From Acidimicrobiia bacterium (GTDB taxonomy: Bacteria; Actinomycetota; Acidimicrobiia; IMCC26256; PALSA-610), in the NCBI GenBank assembly GCA_036271555.1, contig DATBAK010000062.1:42830-106829 (forward strand): DNA of 64,000 nucleotides. Direction: 5' to 3'. Numbering within the stretch: the first letter of the stretch is position 1; the number at the start of each line of letters is the position of its first letter. The notes under the pieces are model-generated. The model did not search any database, was not told where the DNA came from, and was given only the letters and a program-made list of their open reading frames with translations. Positions 53,951 to 62,285 of the stretch are shown here, piece by piece. Both the position numbers and the translations under genes were made by a program.

Positions 53951-54997
53951 TCAGAGGTCCATCGGCGCGGACCCCTGCGCAGCTGAGCGATACGCGGCGT
54001 CGACGATGCGGTGGGCCGCGAGCGCCTCGGACGCCCCGGGGAAGCCCCGGGCTCCGGTGCCGCCGACCGCGAGCGCGTCGAGGAAGTGCTTGGCCTGGCT
54101 CGCGTAGTGCGCGACGGCCTTCTCGTAGACCTCGGGCACGTGCAACGCGCCGGTCCACTCGGGTGGCAAACCTTCGACGAGCTCGCTGCCCTCGGTCGTC
54201 TCGACGTGCAGCGGACCGAGGAAGTCGTCCTCGGTCCAGAGGTACGCCTCCTCGCAGAAGATCTCGAGCCTCCGACTCGACCCGCGCGACAGCACCTGGT
54301 GCCACACGCTCACGAGCTGCGCGGTCGAGTCGTTCGCGTACCGCAGCCTCACCGACGCGAGGTCTTCGATGCCGTCGTAACCGAACGCGTACGCGGTCGA
54401 CGCCGACACCGAGATCGGATCGCCGAGGATCCAGCGCAACACGTCGACGTCGTGGATCGAGTGCTCGATGAGCGTGCCGCCGCCCGCGGCGTTGCGATCC
54501 TTGCGCCACGTCGAGCCGTACATGCCCTGGATCGGGAAGTACTGGTCGTCGCGCAGGTTCGTCGTCAGCGGCCGGCCGTAGCGACCGCTCGCGACGATGT
54601 CGGCCGCGGCGGCAAAGACCGGCGCGTACCGCAGCACGAGGCCGACCTGGTGCGGCACGCGCTCGAGCGCGGCGCTCACGGCCTCGCACGCCGACAGGGT
54701 CGGCGCCAGCGGCTTCTCGCAGAACACGGGCAGGTTGCGCGCGGCCGCGGCCTCGACCGCCGCGAGATGTCCGGCCGTCCACGTGCAGATCCAGACGACG
54801 TCGACGGCGTCGAGCAGCGCGTCGAGCGACGCGGTCGGTTCGCCACCGAGGTTCTTCGTGAGCTTCGCGGCGCGCGTGCCGTCGGCGTCGTACGCCGCGA
54901 CGACCTCGCCTTGCACGAGGCTGGCGTCGGCCAGCTGCTTGAGCGCGTACGTGTGGACGGTGCCGATGTGCCCACACCCGACGATTCCGATCCTCAC
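53951..54997 (-). CDS. Gfo/Idh/MocA-family oxidoreductase
   Basis: NAD(P)-dependent sugar or polyol dehydrogenase family, 348 residues. The Rossmann motif GIVGCGHIGTVHT is at the N-terminus, FCEKPLAPT contains the conserved Lys, and GGGTLIEHSIHDVDVLRWILG carries the catalytic His region. The substrate cannot be read from sequence. The GTG overlaps the dinB stop as GTGA, with AGGAG upstream, so it is coupled to dinB. Confidence 0.88.
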   Translation of the reverse strand: MRIGIVGCGHIGTVHTYALKQLADASLVQGEVVAAYDADGTRAAKLTKNLGGEPTASLDALLDAVDVVWICTWTAGHLAAVEAAAARNLPVFCEKPLAPTLSACEAVSAALERVPHQVGLVLRYAPVFAAAADIVASGRYGRPLTTNLRDDQYFPIQGMYGSTWRKDRNAAGGGTLIEHSIHDVDVLRWILGDPISVSASTAYAFGYDGIEDLASVRLRYANDSTAQLVSVWHQVLSRGSSRRLEIFCEEAYLWTEDDFLGPLHVETTEGSELVEGLPPEWTGALHVPEVYEKAVAHYASQAKHFLDALAVGGTGARGFPGASEALAAHRIVDAAYRSAAQGSAPMDL

Positions 54998-56271
54998 GTT
55001 CGCTCCTGCTCTCTGGTCGGGCTCGCGAGCTTCGCCCTCCGCGACGCCGCAGTCGCCGGCTCGGCCGGCCCGCACCGCGACCCGGCCGTTCTCGCGGGGA
55101 CGAGCGCGGTCGAGCGGAGCGCGTCGTTTCCGAACCGCGCGCGCACCTCGTCGATCGCAGCCTCGACCGCGCCGCGCCGCTCGCGGTCGGTGTCCGGATC
55201 GTCACCGTCGAGGTCGAGCACACCCTGACGCTCCGACGGCGGTGCGAGCTGCGACGAGGACACACCGATGAGCCGGATGCCGGGCGCGACGTCGATCGGC
55301 GCGAGGAGCTCGCGCGCGATGGCCGCGATCTCCGTCGAGAGCGCGGTCGACGCGGGTTGCGTGCGCGAGCGCGTGATCGTCGTGAAGTCGCCGAAGCGCA
55401 GCTTGAGTGTGATCGTGCGCGCTTCGAGACCCGACTTCCGCAATCGACCCGCGACGCGATCCGACAACCGAACGATCTCGCGCTCGAGCGCGGCGCGCTC
55501 GCGAATGTCGGTCGGGAACGTCTCTTCGTTGCCGATCGACTTCGTCTCGTGCTCGGGCGTGACCGGCCGCTCGTCGATGTTGCGCGCGAGCTGCGCGAGA
55601 TGCGTGCCGTGCGCTTCACCGAGCGCCGACACGACCGCCGCCTCCGGCAGCGCGGCGATGTCGCCGACCGTCTTCACACCGATCGCCTCGAGCCGTTGCA
55701 GGGTCGCGGGCCCGACACCCCACAGCCGGCTGATCGGCAGCGGGTGCAGGAACGCGGCTTCGCCTCCGGGTTCGACGACGAGCAGGCCGTCGGGCTTCGA
55801 GAGGTCGCTCGCGATCTTGGCGAGGAACTTCGTGGTGGCCACGCCGACCGACGCGATCAGCCCCGTTTCCTCACGGATTCTCCGCCGAGCGTCGCGCGCG
55901 ATGGTCGGGCCGTCGCCGAGCCGGCGGCGCGCGCCGTCGACGTCGAGGAACGCCTCGTCGAGCGAGAGCGGCTCGACCAGCGGCGTGATCGAGCGCATGA
56001 TCTCCATCACCCGCACGCTGAAGCCCTCGTACTCCGCGAACCTCGGTGCGAGGAACACCGCGTGCGGGCAGGCTCGGCGCGCCACGGCCATCGGCATCGC
56101 GGAGTGCACGCCGTACTCGCGCACCTCGTAGCTCGCCGCCGCCACGACGCCGCGCGGCCCGAGCCCGCCGACGACGACCGGCTTCCCGCGCAGGGTCGGA
56201 TCGAGAAGTTGCTCGACCGACGCGTAGAACGCGTCGAGGTCGATGTGCAGGATGGACGCGTCTTCGCGCAC
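54994..56271 (-). CDS. dinB: DNA polymerase IV (DinB)
   Basis: Y-family translesion polymerase, 425 residues. HIDLDAFYASVEQ carries the first catalytic Asp, SLDEAFLDVDGARR the second acidic pair, GVATTKFLAKIASD the thumb, and GVGPATLQRLEAIGV the HhH; the little-finger domain follows. A clamp-binding motif could be QGVLDLDG. The last 36 residues (VPARTAGSRCGPAEPATAAS onward) are encoded by intergenic-repeat sequence. The GTG start is 5 bases after the NUDIX stop. Confidence 0.92.
   Translation of the reverse strand: MREDASILHIDLDAFYASVEQLLDPTLRGKPVVVGGLGPRGVVAAASYEVREYGVHSAMPMAVARRACPHAVFLAPRFAEYEGFSVRVMEIMRSITPLVEPLSLDEAFLDVDGARRRLGDGPTIARDARRRIREETGLIASVGVATTKFLAKIASDLSKPDGLLVVEPGGEAAFLHPLPISRLWGVGPATLQRLEAIGVKTVGDIAALPEAAVVSALGEAHGTHLAQLARNIDERPVTPEHETKSIGNEETFPTDIRERAALEREIVRLSDRVAGRLRKSGLEARTITLKLRFGDFTTITRSRTQPASTALSTEIAAIARELLAPIDVAPGIRLIGVSSSQLAPPSERQGVLDLDGDDPDTDRERRGAVEAAIDEVRARFGNDALRSTALVPARTAGSRCGPAEPATAASRRAKLASPTREQERT
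55017..55104 (-). repeat. Intergenic-repeat sequence inside the dinB 3' end
   Basis: CTCGGCCGGCCCGCACCGCG and GACCCGGCCGTTCTCGCGGG resemble 6765-6806 and the GTTCTCGC module at 10031. Here they are translated. Confidence 0.45.
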
Positions 56272-56276
56272 TCCCG

Positions 56277-56780
56277 TCAGTGCCTCGTCACGTGGAGCTC
56301 GGTGCGGGCCTTGCCGCGCACCTCGTAGTGGAACTGCCGGTGCGGGGCGACGACCTCCCACCGTTGCGCGAGCCATTCCGCGAGCGGCTCGCGCACCCAC
56401 TGCGCGCAGGTCGCGAGGCGGTCGTCGAGCAACGCGGCGGGCACGAACTCGGCCTCGACGACGATGCCGTCGGGATCGTCGACGGTGACCTCACCCTCGT
56501 ACGCGGCGACCCGCCACACCTCGCAGCGCATGCGCCAGCCCATGTCGGGCGCGAACGCGTGCACCTCGTACACCGGTCCCTCCCACGCGGTGACGACGAG
56601 GCCCGTCTCCTCCAGCACTTCGCGCGCGAGCCCATGCAGCACCGACGCGTCGTCGTCGTCGACGACCCCGCCGGGCGTGCTCCAGTCCTCGAACCCGCCC
56701 CGGCGCACGTTGCGCACCATGAGCAGACCCTCGTCCGTCTCGAGCAGCGCGCCCGCCACGGTCCACTGCCGCTCACTCAC
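56277..56780 (-). CDS. NUDIX hydrolase
   Basis: 167 residues; hydrolyses nucleoside diphosphate-linked substrates. The Nudix box GGVVDDDDASVLHGLAREVLEETGL is complete at its REVLEE metal-binding core but has one extra residue in the preceding loop and Asp where Glu is usual. The specific substrate is unknown. The GTG at 56780 is divergent from a membrane protein gene and precedes dinB. Confidence 0.88.
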   Translation of the reverse strand: MSERQWTVAGALLETDEGLLMVRNVRRGGFEDWSTPGGVVDDDDASVLHGLAREVLEETGLVVTAWEGPVYEVHAFAPDMGWRMRCEVWRVAAYEGEVTVDDPDGIVVEAEFVPAALLDDRLATCAQWVREPLAEWLAQRWEVVAPHRQFHYEVRGKARTELHVTRH

Positions 56781-56824
56781 GCATCGCAGTTTGGCACGAA
56801 CCGGGTCACGCGCAGGCGGCCGCA

Positions 56825-56830
56825 TACGAT
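56825..56830 (+). promoter_or_regulatory. -10 box of the 130-residue membrane protein gene (leaderless)
   Basis: TACGAT, a 6-base gap, then GTG at 56837. Confidence 0.5.
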
Positions 56831-56836
56831 CCGCAC

Positions 56837-57229
56837 GTGGAAACTCCGGGCGCCGAGGAACCGGGTGGCGAGGAGCCACAGGAGCCGAGCGGCGACGAGG
56901 AGATCGCGATCCCGCCGAACCTGCCGCGACGCGGGCCGTTGTTCGTCGCGTTCGCCGCGGTGACGCTGTGCGGGATCCTCGGCGGGTTGATCGGGTACGG
57001 GCTGGTCGACACGAGCTGCGTCGAGAAGGCGTCGCTCCTCGAGCGGTTGCTCGAGCAGGTTCGCGGCTACCACCCCGCGACGCATCACTGCGGAGTGGCG
57101 CGCGCGAGCGGATCGGTCGTCGGCGCGGTGCTCGCGGCGCTCGGCGCGGGTGTCATCGCCGTCCTCATGCTGCGCGCGATGGCGGAGTGGCGCTTCCATC
57201 ATCCCGAGGGTGGCCCGCAGCCGGGCTGA
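56837..57229 (+). CDS. Hypothetical membrane protein
   Basis: 130 residues, not recognised. An acidic N-terminus (first 30 residues) is followed by a helix (PLFVAFAAVTLCGILGGLIGYGL, about 34-56), a short external loop with two cysteines (DTSCVEK and HHCGV), and a second helix (about 92-110). The loop cysteines could form a disulfide. It is followed after one base by the methyltransferase gene. Confidence 0.7.
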   Translation: METPGAEEPGGEEPQEPSGDEEIAIPPNLPRRGPLFVAFAAVTLCGILGGLIGYGLVDTSCVEKASLLERLLEQVRGYHPATHHCGVARASGSVVGAVLAALGAGVIAVLMLRAMAEWRFHHPEGGPQPG

Positions 57230-57230
57230 C

Positions 57231-57971
57231 ATGACGCCGACTCCTCCGCCCGGTTTCTACGAGTGGCTCGACTTCAACTCGCCGATGTCGAGCGAGCTCG
57301 CCGACAGCCTCGCCGCGTCGCTCGCGCGCACGCGTCCCGCGGCCGTGGTCGACATCGGGTGCGGGTGGGCCGAGCTCCTGTTGCGCGTGCTCGCGGCCGC
57401 GCCGGACGCGCGCGGCGTCGGCATCGACGAGAACGAGACCGCGCGGGCGCGGGCGCGCACGAACGCGACCGCGCGCGGCCTCGCCTCCCGCGTGGATTTC
57501 GAGAACGCGCTGCCGGCCGCGCCCCGAGTCGCACCCGACGTCGTGATCTGCGTCGGTGCCGACCACATCTTCGGCGATCAACGCGACGCGCTCGAAGCAC
57601 TCGCGCGCACGGTCGCGGCGGGCGGGCGCGTGCTGTTCGGCACGGGCTTCTGGGAACGTCCGCCGAGCGTCGAGGAAGCGGCCGGGTTGGGCGCGGTTCC
57701 CGACGACTTCCTCCCGCTCCCCGATCTCGTCGACCTCGCACTCTCGTTCGGCTTCCGTCTGCTCGATCTGCGCACCGCGACGCGCCGCGAGTGGGAGGAG
57801 TTCGAGCTCGGCTACCTCGCCGATTGGGAGGAGTGGCTCCTGCGGTGGCCGAACGACCCGGGCGCGGCGGAGATCCGCGAGCGCGCCGACGCGCATCGCA
57901 CCGGCTACCTGCGCGGCTACCGCGACGTGCTCGGCTTTGCGTACCTCACGCTGGGCGTGCCCGCGCGCTGA
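57231..57971 (+). CDS. SAM-dependent methyltransferase
   Basis: 246 residues. PAAVVDIGCGWAELLLRVLAA is the SAM-binding motif I, RGVGIDENETARARAR the acidic end of strand 2, and APDVVICVGADHIFG motif IV; the N-terminal PPPGFYEWLDFNSPMSSEL looks like a substrate lid. The substrate is unknown. The ATG follows the upstream stop by one base. The stop abuts the end of the SDR gene on the other strand. Confidence 0.82.
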   Translation: MTPTPPPGFYEWLDFNSPMSSELADSLAASLARTRPAAVVDIGCGWAELLLRVLAAAPDARGVGIDENETARARARTNATARGLASRVDFENALPAAPRVAPDVVICVGADHIFGDQRDALEALARTVAAGGRVLFGTGFWERPPSVEEAAGLGAVPDDFLPLPDLVDLALSFGFRLLDLRTATRREWEEFELGYLADWEEWLLRWPNDPGAAEIRERADAHRTGYLRGYRDVLGFAYLTLGVPAR

Positions 57972-58769
57972 CTACCAGGTCAGGCCGAGGGTCTCGCGCA
58001 TCGTCGCCTCGAAGGTCGCGTCGTCGAGCTGCGCACGAACCGTCGTGACGAGCTCGGCGTCGGCGCCGACCGGGTGCCGGAGCGTGTGCGTCTTCGCCTC
58101 GATCGCGTCGGCGATCCTCGCGGCCACGACCTCGGCGCCGTCGGTCGCGTCGTTGGGCGGCAGCTTCGTGCGCGCCACGTCCCACTGACGCGCGAGCTCG
58201 TCGTAGGGCCCGCCCTCGCGCCCGTACATCACTTCGTTCGCGCCGAACTGTGTCTCGAACATGCCGGGCTCGATCATCACGACACGGATGCCGAAGTGGC
58301 CGACCTCGTAGTGCAGCGCCTCGCTCAACCCCTCGACGCCGAACTTCGTCGCCGAGTAGAAGCCGTCGAACGGTGGCGCGACCCGGCCCGCGAGTGAGGT
58401 GACGTTCACGATGGTGCCGCTCTCGCGCTCGCGCATCTGCGGCAGCACGGCCTGGATCATGCGGATGACACCGAACACGTTCGTCTCGAACATGCGCTTG
58501 ACCTCGGCGAGCGGAACGCTCTCGACCGGACCGATCACGCCGAAGCCCGCGTTGTTCACGAGCACGTCGACACGCCCCGCAGCTGCGACCGCGGCCGCGA
58601 CCGAGTCGTCGGAGTCGACGTCGAGCGCGAGCTTCGCGGCGACGTCGAGGTCGTCGAGCGTCGCGGGCTTGCGCGCCGTCGCGACGACTTCGAAGCCGCG
58701 CTTCGTGAGCTCGATCGCGGTGGCACGACCGATGCCGGTCGAACAACCGGTGACCAGGGCGCGGGGCAT
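57972..58769 (-). CDS. Short-chain dehydrogenase/reductase
   Basis: Classical SDR oxidoreductase, 265 residues. ALVTGCSTGIGRATAIEL is the NADP-binding motif (TGxxxGIG), VLVNNAGFGVIG the NNAG motif, VNVTSLAGR the catalytic Ser, and FYSATKFGVEGL the YxxxK pair. The substrate is not known. AAGGAGA precedes the ATG. It is the last gene of the minus-strand group starting at the phosphofructokinase. Confidence 0.9.
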   Translation of the reverse strand: MPRALVTGCSTGIGRATAIELTKRGFEVVATARKPATLDDLDVAAKLALDVDSDDSVAAAVAAAGRVDVLVNNAGFGVIGPVESVPLAEVKRMFETNVFGVIRMIQAVLPQMRERESGTIVNVTSLAGRVAPPFDGFYSATKFGVEGLSEALHYEVGHFGIRVVMIEPGMFETQFGANEVMYGREGGPYDELARQWDVARTKLPPNDATDGAEVVAARIADAIEAKTHTLRHPVGADAELVTTVRAQLDDATFEATMRETLGLTW

Positions 58770-58779
58770 GAGGGTCTCC

Positions 58780-59805
58780 TTAGAGCGAACGGATCGCGCG
58801 ACAGGCACGGTCGATGCCCGCGTCGTCGACATCCTTGTGGGTGACGAACCGGTACGTCGAGGGGTCGAGCGTGCCCGCGAGCACGCCGGCCGACTCCAGC
58901 CGGTCGAGCGCGTGCTCGGGAAGCGCCGGGATCGGGCAGCAGACCACGTTCGTCCGCACCGAGTCGGGGTCGATCGAGCCCGGAAACCGCTCGGCCAGCG
59001 CGTCGGCGATGCGCCGGGCGCGCGTGTGGTCGTCGGCGAGGCGCTCGACCATCGTCTCGAGCGCGACAACTCCGGCCGCCGCGATCACGCCGGCTTGGCG
59101 CATGCCGCCGCCGAGCCGCTGGCGCTGGGCGCGCGCCCGCGTGATCACGTCGGCGCGACCGCACAACAGCGAGCCCACCGGCGCGCCGAGACCCTTCGAG
59201 AGGCAGAACATCACGGTGTCGCACTCGGCGACGAGCGCGGCCGGCGACACGCCGAGCGCGACCGCGGCGTTCCAGATGCGCGCGCCGTCGCAGTGCAGCG
59301 GCAGCCCGTGCTGGTGCGCGACCGCCGCGATCGCGCCGACCTCGTCGGCATCCCACGGTCGCCCGTTCGCGGGCATGTGCGTGTTCTCGATCCACACCAT
59401 CGACACGGCCACGAGGTGGTGCTCCGCACCCGCGATGGCGTACGCGACCTGCTCGGCGGTGATCAGCCCGTCGCCGTCGGCGAGCGGATGCGGCTGCACG
59501 CCCGCGTTCCACGCGCCGGCCGCGCCCTCGTAGCGGTAGACGTGCGCGCGCTCGGGCACGAGCACCTCGGTGCCCGGCTTCGCCTGCACCCGCAGCGCGA
59601 GCTGGTTCGCCATCGTTCCCGACGGCACGTACAGCGCCGCTTCCTTGCCGAGCAGCGCGGCGGCGAGCGTCTGGAGCCGGTTGACGGTCGGGTCCTCGCC
59701 GTACGCGTCGTCGCCGACCTCCGCGCTCGCCATCGCGGCGCGCATCTCGTCGGTCGGGGTCGTGACCGTGTCGCTCCGAAGATCGACGATGTCGGCCGCG
59801 GTCAT
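58780..59805 (-). CDS. ltaE: Low-specificity threonine aldolase
   Basis: PLP enzyme cleaving L-threonine or allo-threonine to glycine and acetaldehyde; 341 residues, fold type [20 protein letters not shown] is the family start, [11 protein letters not shown] follows, [12 protein letters not shown] carries the PLP-binding Asp, and [12 protein letters not shown] the Schiff-base Lys. The ATG overlaps the tesB stop as ATGA. Confidence 0.93.
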   Translation of the reverse strand: MTAADIVDLRSDTVTTPTDEMRAAMASAEVGDDAYGEDPTVNRLQTLAAALLGKEAALYVPSGTMANQLALRVQAKPGTEVLVPERAHVYRYEGAAGAWNAGVQPHPLADGDGLITAEQVAYAIAGAEHHLVAVSMVWIENTHMPANGRPWDADEVGAIAAVAHQHGLPLHCDGARIWNAAVALGVSPAALVAECDTVMFCLSKGLGAPVGSLLCGRADVITRARAQRQRLGGGMRQAGVIAAAGVVALETMVERLADDHTRARRIADALAERFPGSIDPDSVRTNVVCCPIPALPEHALDRLESAGVLAGTLDPSTYRFVTHKDVDDAGIDRACRAIRSL

Positions 59806-60677
59806 CGTTTCCGCTTCGCAACCGGACGCATGAGCCCTTCCTGGATCACGGTGATCGCGAGGCGACCGTCGCGCGTGTAGATGAAGCCCTCCGCGAGCCC
59901 GCGCGCGCCGAACGCCGACGGGCTCTTCTGGTGATAGAGGAGCCACTCGTCGGCGCGGAACGGTCGGTGGAACCACATCGCGTGGTCGAGGCTCGCGATC
60001 ATGAAGTCATCGTCCTCGTAGTTGATCTGGTGCGCCATCACCGCGGTGTCGAGCAGCGTGAGGTCCGACGCGTACGCGACGACGCACGCGTGCAGCAACG
60101 GATCGTCGGGAAGATCGCCGTTGGCGCGGATCCACACGTGCTGCTCGGCCTCGCGCGGCGTCGGGTCGATCCAGCGCGGCGCCTCGACCGCGCGCGAGTC
60201 GATCGGGCGTTCGCGCTCGAGCCAGAGCGAGAACTCGTCGCTGAACTTCTCCTTGTGCGGCGCGAGGCGCTCGCGCAGCGTCGGCAGATCCTCCGGCGCG
60301 GGCACGGTCGGCATCGTGTACTGGTGATCCGGACCGGGCTCGTCGATGTGGAACGACGCCGCGAGGTTGAAGATCGCGCGCCCGTGCTGGATCGCGACCA
60401 CCCGGCGCGTGGTGAAGGAGTTGCCGTCGCGGATGCGGTCGACTTCGTAGACGATCGGGACGTTCGGGTCGCCGGGCCGCAAGAAGTACGCGTGCAACGA
60501 GTGCACGCGCCCGCGCGCGACGGTGCGCCCCGCCGCGACGAGCGCCTGCCCCGCGACCTGTCCGCCGAACACGCGTTGGCGCTCTTCGTCGGGGCTCACG
60601 CCGCGGAAGAGATTGAGCTCGAGCGGTTCGAGCTCGAGGATCTGGACGAGGTCCTTCAGCGCGGCCGACTGGTTCAT
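59802..60677 (-). CDS. tesB: Acyl-CoA thioesterase II
   Basis: Hydrolyses acyl-CoA to free acid and CoA; 291 residues, double hotdog fold. [19 protein letters not shown] and [20 protein letters not shown] mark the first hotdog; [21 protein letters not shown] (with the catalytic Asp) and [10 protein letters not shown] the second. The ATG lies in the second copy of a 17-base tandem duplication that also contains the stop of the upstream gene. Confidence 0.93.
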   Translation of the reverse strand: MNQSAALKDLVQILELEPLELNLFRGVSPDEERQRVFGGQVAGQALVAAGRTVARGRVHSLHAYFLRPGDPNVPIVYEVDRIRDGNSFTTRRVVAIQHGRAIFNLAASFHIDEPGPDHQYTMPTVPAPEDLPTLRERLAPHKEKFSDEFSLWLERERPIDSRAVEAPRWIDPTPREAEQHVWIRANGDLPDDPLLHACVVAYASDLTLLDTAVMAHQINYEDDDFMIASLDHAMWFHRPFRADEWLLYHQKSPSAFGARGLAEGFIYTRDGRLAITVIQEGLMRPVAKRKR

Positions 60678-60707
60678 GCGAAGAGCACCTTCATGCGAAG
60701 AACACCT
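60674..60707 (-). repeat. 17-base tandem duplication at the pfp-tesB junction
   Basis: TCATGCGAAGAGCACCT (60674-60690) is followed directly by TCATGCGAAGAACACCT (60691-60707), one mismatch. Each copy contains ATGA on the minus strand: one supplies the phosphofructokinase TGA, the other the tesB ATG. Confidence 0.9.
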
Positions 60708-61719
60708 CGGCGGCGTCGAAGAAGGCGTCGTCGACGGTCTTGGATCGTGCGACGCCCTCGGAGATCGGCACGCGGACGACGTCGGTGCCGCGCAACGCGA
60801 CCATCGTGCCGAAGTCGCCGTCGTGCACCGCGTCGATGGCGGCGAGCCCGAAGCGCGTGCCGAGGATGCGGTCGAAGGCGGTGGGTGTGCCGCCCCGCAG
60901 CACGTGGCCGAGCACGGTGACGCGCGCCTCGTAGCCGGTGCGCGTCGCGATCTCGTCCTGCAGCTGCGTGCCGATGCCACCGAGTCGCACGTGACCGAAC
61001 TCGTCTTCCTCGCCCGACTGCAGCTTCATCGTCCCCTCGATCGGAACCGCGCCCTCGGCGACGACGACGATCGAGAACGCCTCGCCACCCTCGTGACGGC
61101 GCCGCAGTCGCGCGCACACCGCCTCGACGTCGAACGGCTCCTCCGGGATGAGGATGATGTCGGCGCCACCGGCGATGCCGCAGTACGTCGCGATCCAGCC
61201 CGCGTGCCGGCCCATCACCTCCACCACCATGACCCGGTCGTGACTCTCCGCCGTCGTCTGCAGACGGTCGATCGCGTCCGTCGCGACCTGCACCGCGGTC
61301 CAGAACCCGAACGTGTAGTCGGTCGACGACAGGTCGTTGTCGATCGTCTTCGGTACGCCGACCACCTTCACACCCGAGTCACCGAGCTTGGCGCCGACGC
61401 CGAGCGTGTCGTCGCCACCGATCGCGACGAGCGCGTCGACCCGGTCGCGCTCCAGGGTCGCCGTCACCCGCGCCGGACCGTCGTCGGACTTGTACGGGTT
61501 CGTACGCGACGTGCCGAGGATGGTGCCGCCGCGCGGGAGGAGGCCGCGCGTCGACGCGATCGTGAGCGGCACGCTCTCGCCGTCGAGCACGCCGCGCCAG
61601 CCGTGGCGGTAACCGACGAACGAGTGGCCGTAGACGCCTTCGCCCTTGCGGACGACGGCGCGGATGACCGCATTGAGGCCCGGGCAGTCGCCGCCACCGG
61701 TCAGCACTCCGATCCGCAT
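60691..61719 (-). CDS. pfp: 6-phosphofructokinase, pyrophosphate-type
   Basis: Phosphorylates fructose 6-phosphate in glycolysis; 342 residues. GVLTGGGDCPGLNAVIRA is the N-terminal phosphate site, IGGDDTLGVGAKL and PKTIDNDL are the donor-site motifs, and VMGRHAGWIA binds the sugar. The Asp in GGDDT and Lys in PKTIDND are the residues that mark pyrophosphate-dependent enzymes, where ATP enzymes have Gly. It would then be reversible. GGAGGAG precedes the ATG. Confidence 0.9.
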   Translation of the reverse strand: MRIGVLTGGGDCPGLNAVIRAVVRKGEGVYGHSFVGYRHGWRGVLDGESVPLTIASTRGLLPRGGTILGTSRTNPYKSDDGPARVTATLERDRVDALVAIGGDDTLGVGAKLGDSGVKVVGVPKTIDNDLSSTDYTFGFWTAVQVATDAIDRLQTTAESHDRVMVVEVMGRHAGWIATYCGIAGGADIILIPEEPFDVEAVCARLRRRHEGGEAFSIVVVAEGAVPIEGTMKLQSGEEDEFGHVRLGGIGTQLQDEIATRTGYEARVTVLGHVLRGGTPTAFDRILGTRFGLAAIDAVHDGDFGTMVALRGTDVVRVPISEGVARSKTVDDAFFDAAEVFFA

Positions 61720-61745
61720 GACGTTCTCCTCCGGGGCTCCGGCCC

Positions 61746-61751
61746 TATCCT
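61746..61751 (+). promoter_or_regulatory. Possible -10 box of the PH-like gene
   Basis: TATCCT lies 30 bases before the ATG at 61782, in the divergent gap with the phosphofructokinase gene. Confidence 0.3.
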
Positions 61752-61781
61752 GCCGCGAGTCCGAGCCGCTCCGGGGGTGCG

Positions 61782-62285
61782 ATGTCACGCGAGGCAACCG
61801 AACGGCGACTGCGCGCCGGCGGCTTGCTCCAGCTGGAGCCCGGTGAGGAGATCGTGGCCTGGTCCCGCGCGTGGGTGTCGCGGGCGGGACATCTCCAGCA
61901 GCTCGCCGCCCGCTGGCGGGACGTCGTGGTCGTCACCAACCGGCGGCTGCTGCTGCTCGGCGTCGGCCACTTCACCCGCGCGCCCCGGCGGCTGATGCTC
62001 GCCGACCTCCTCGACAACCTGGCCGTGACCGACATCGGTGTGCACCCGGGCCGGGGCCTGCGCTGCGCGCGCCCGGGCCGCCCGCCGGTCCTGATCGAGC
62101 TCGGCGCCGACCCGTGGAGCCTGAAGGTCGGGCTCGAGATCCAGACGCGGGCGTCGGGAACGGGTGCACCGCCCGCGGCCGCGTCCGACGCACCTCGCGA
62201 GCCCGACGCACCTCGCGAGCCCGACGCACCTCCCGAGCCCGACGCGCCCGAACCCGTCGCCGATCCGGCCGCACCCGCGACCTGA
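61782..62285 (+). CDS. Hypothetical PH-like protein with REPDAP tail
   Basis: 167 residues. The first 120 (EPGEEIVAWSRAWVS, VVVTNRRLLLLG) resemble bacterial PH-like domains by pattern only. The C-terminus is a run of DAPREP units encoded by an 18-base DNA repeat. No membrane helix or catalytic motif. Its TGA shares one base with the glpK ATG (TGATG), so it may be co-translated with glpK. Confidence 0.65.
   Translation: MSREATERRLRAGGLLQLEPGEEIVAWSRAWVSRAGHLQQLAARWRDVVVVTNRRLLLLGVGHFTRAPRRLMLADLLDNLAVTDIGVHPGRGLRCARPGRPPVLIELGADPWSLKVGLEIQTRASGTGAPPAAASDAPREPDAPREPDAPPEPDAPEPVADPAAPAT
62187..62255 (+). repeat. 18-base in-frame tandem repeat
   Basis: GACGCACCTCGCGAGCCC at 62187-62204 and 62205-62222, then a copy with one change at 62223-62240 and a partial fourth. 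Confidence 0.85.
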
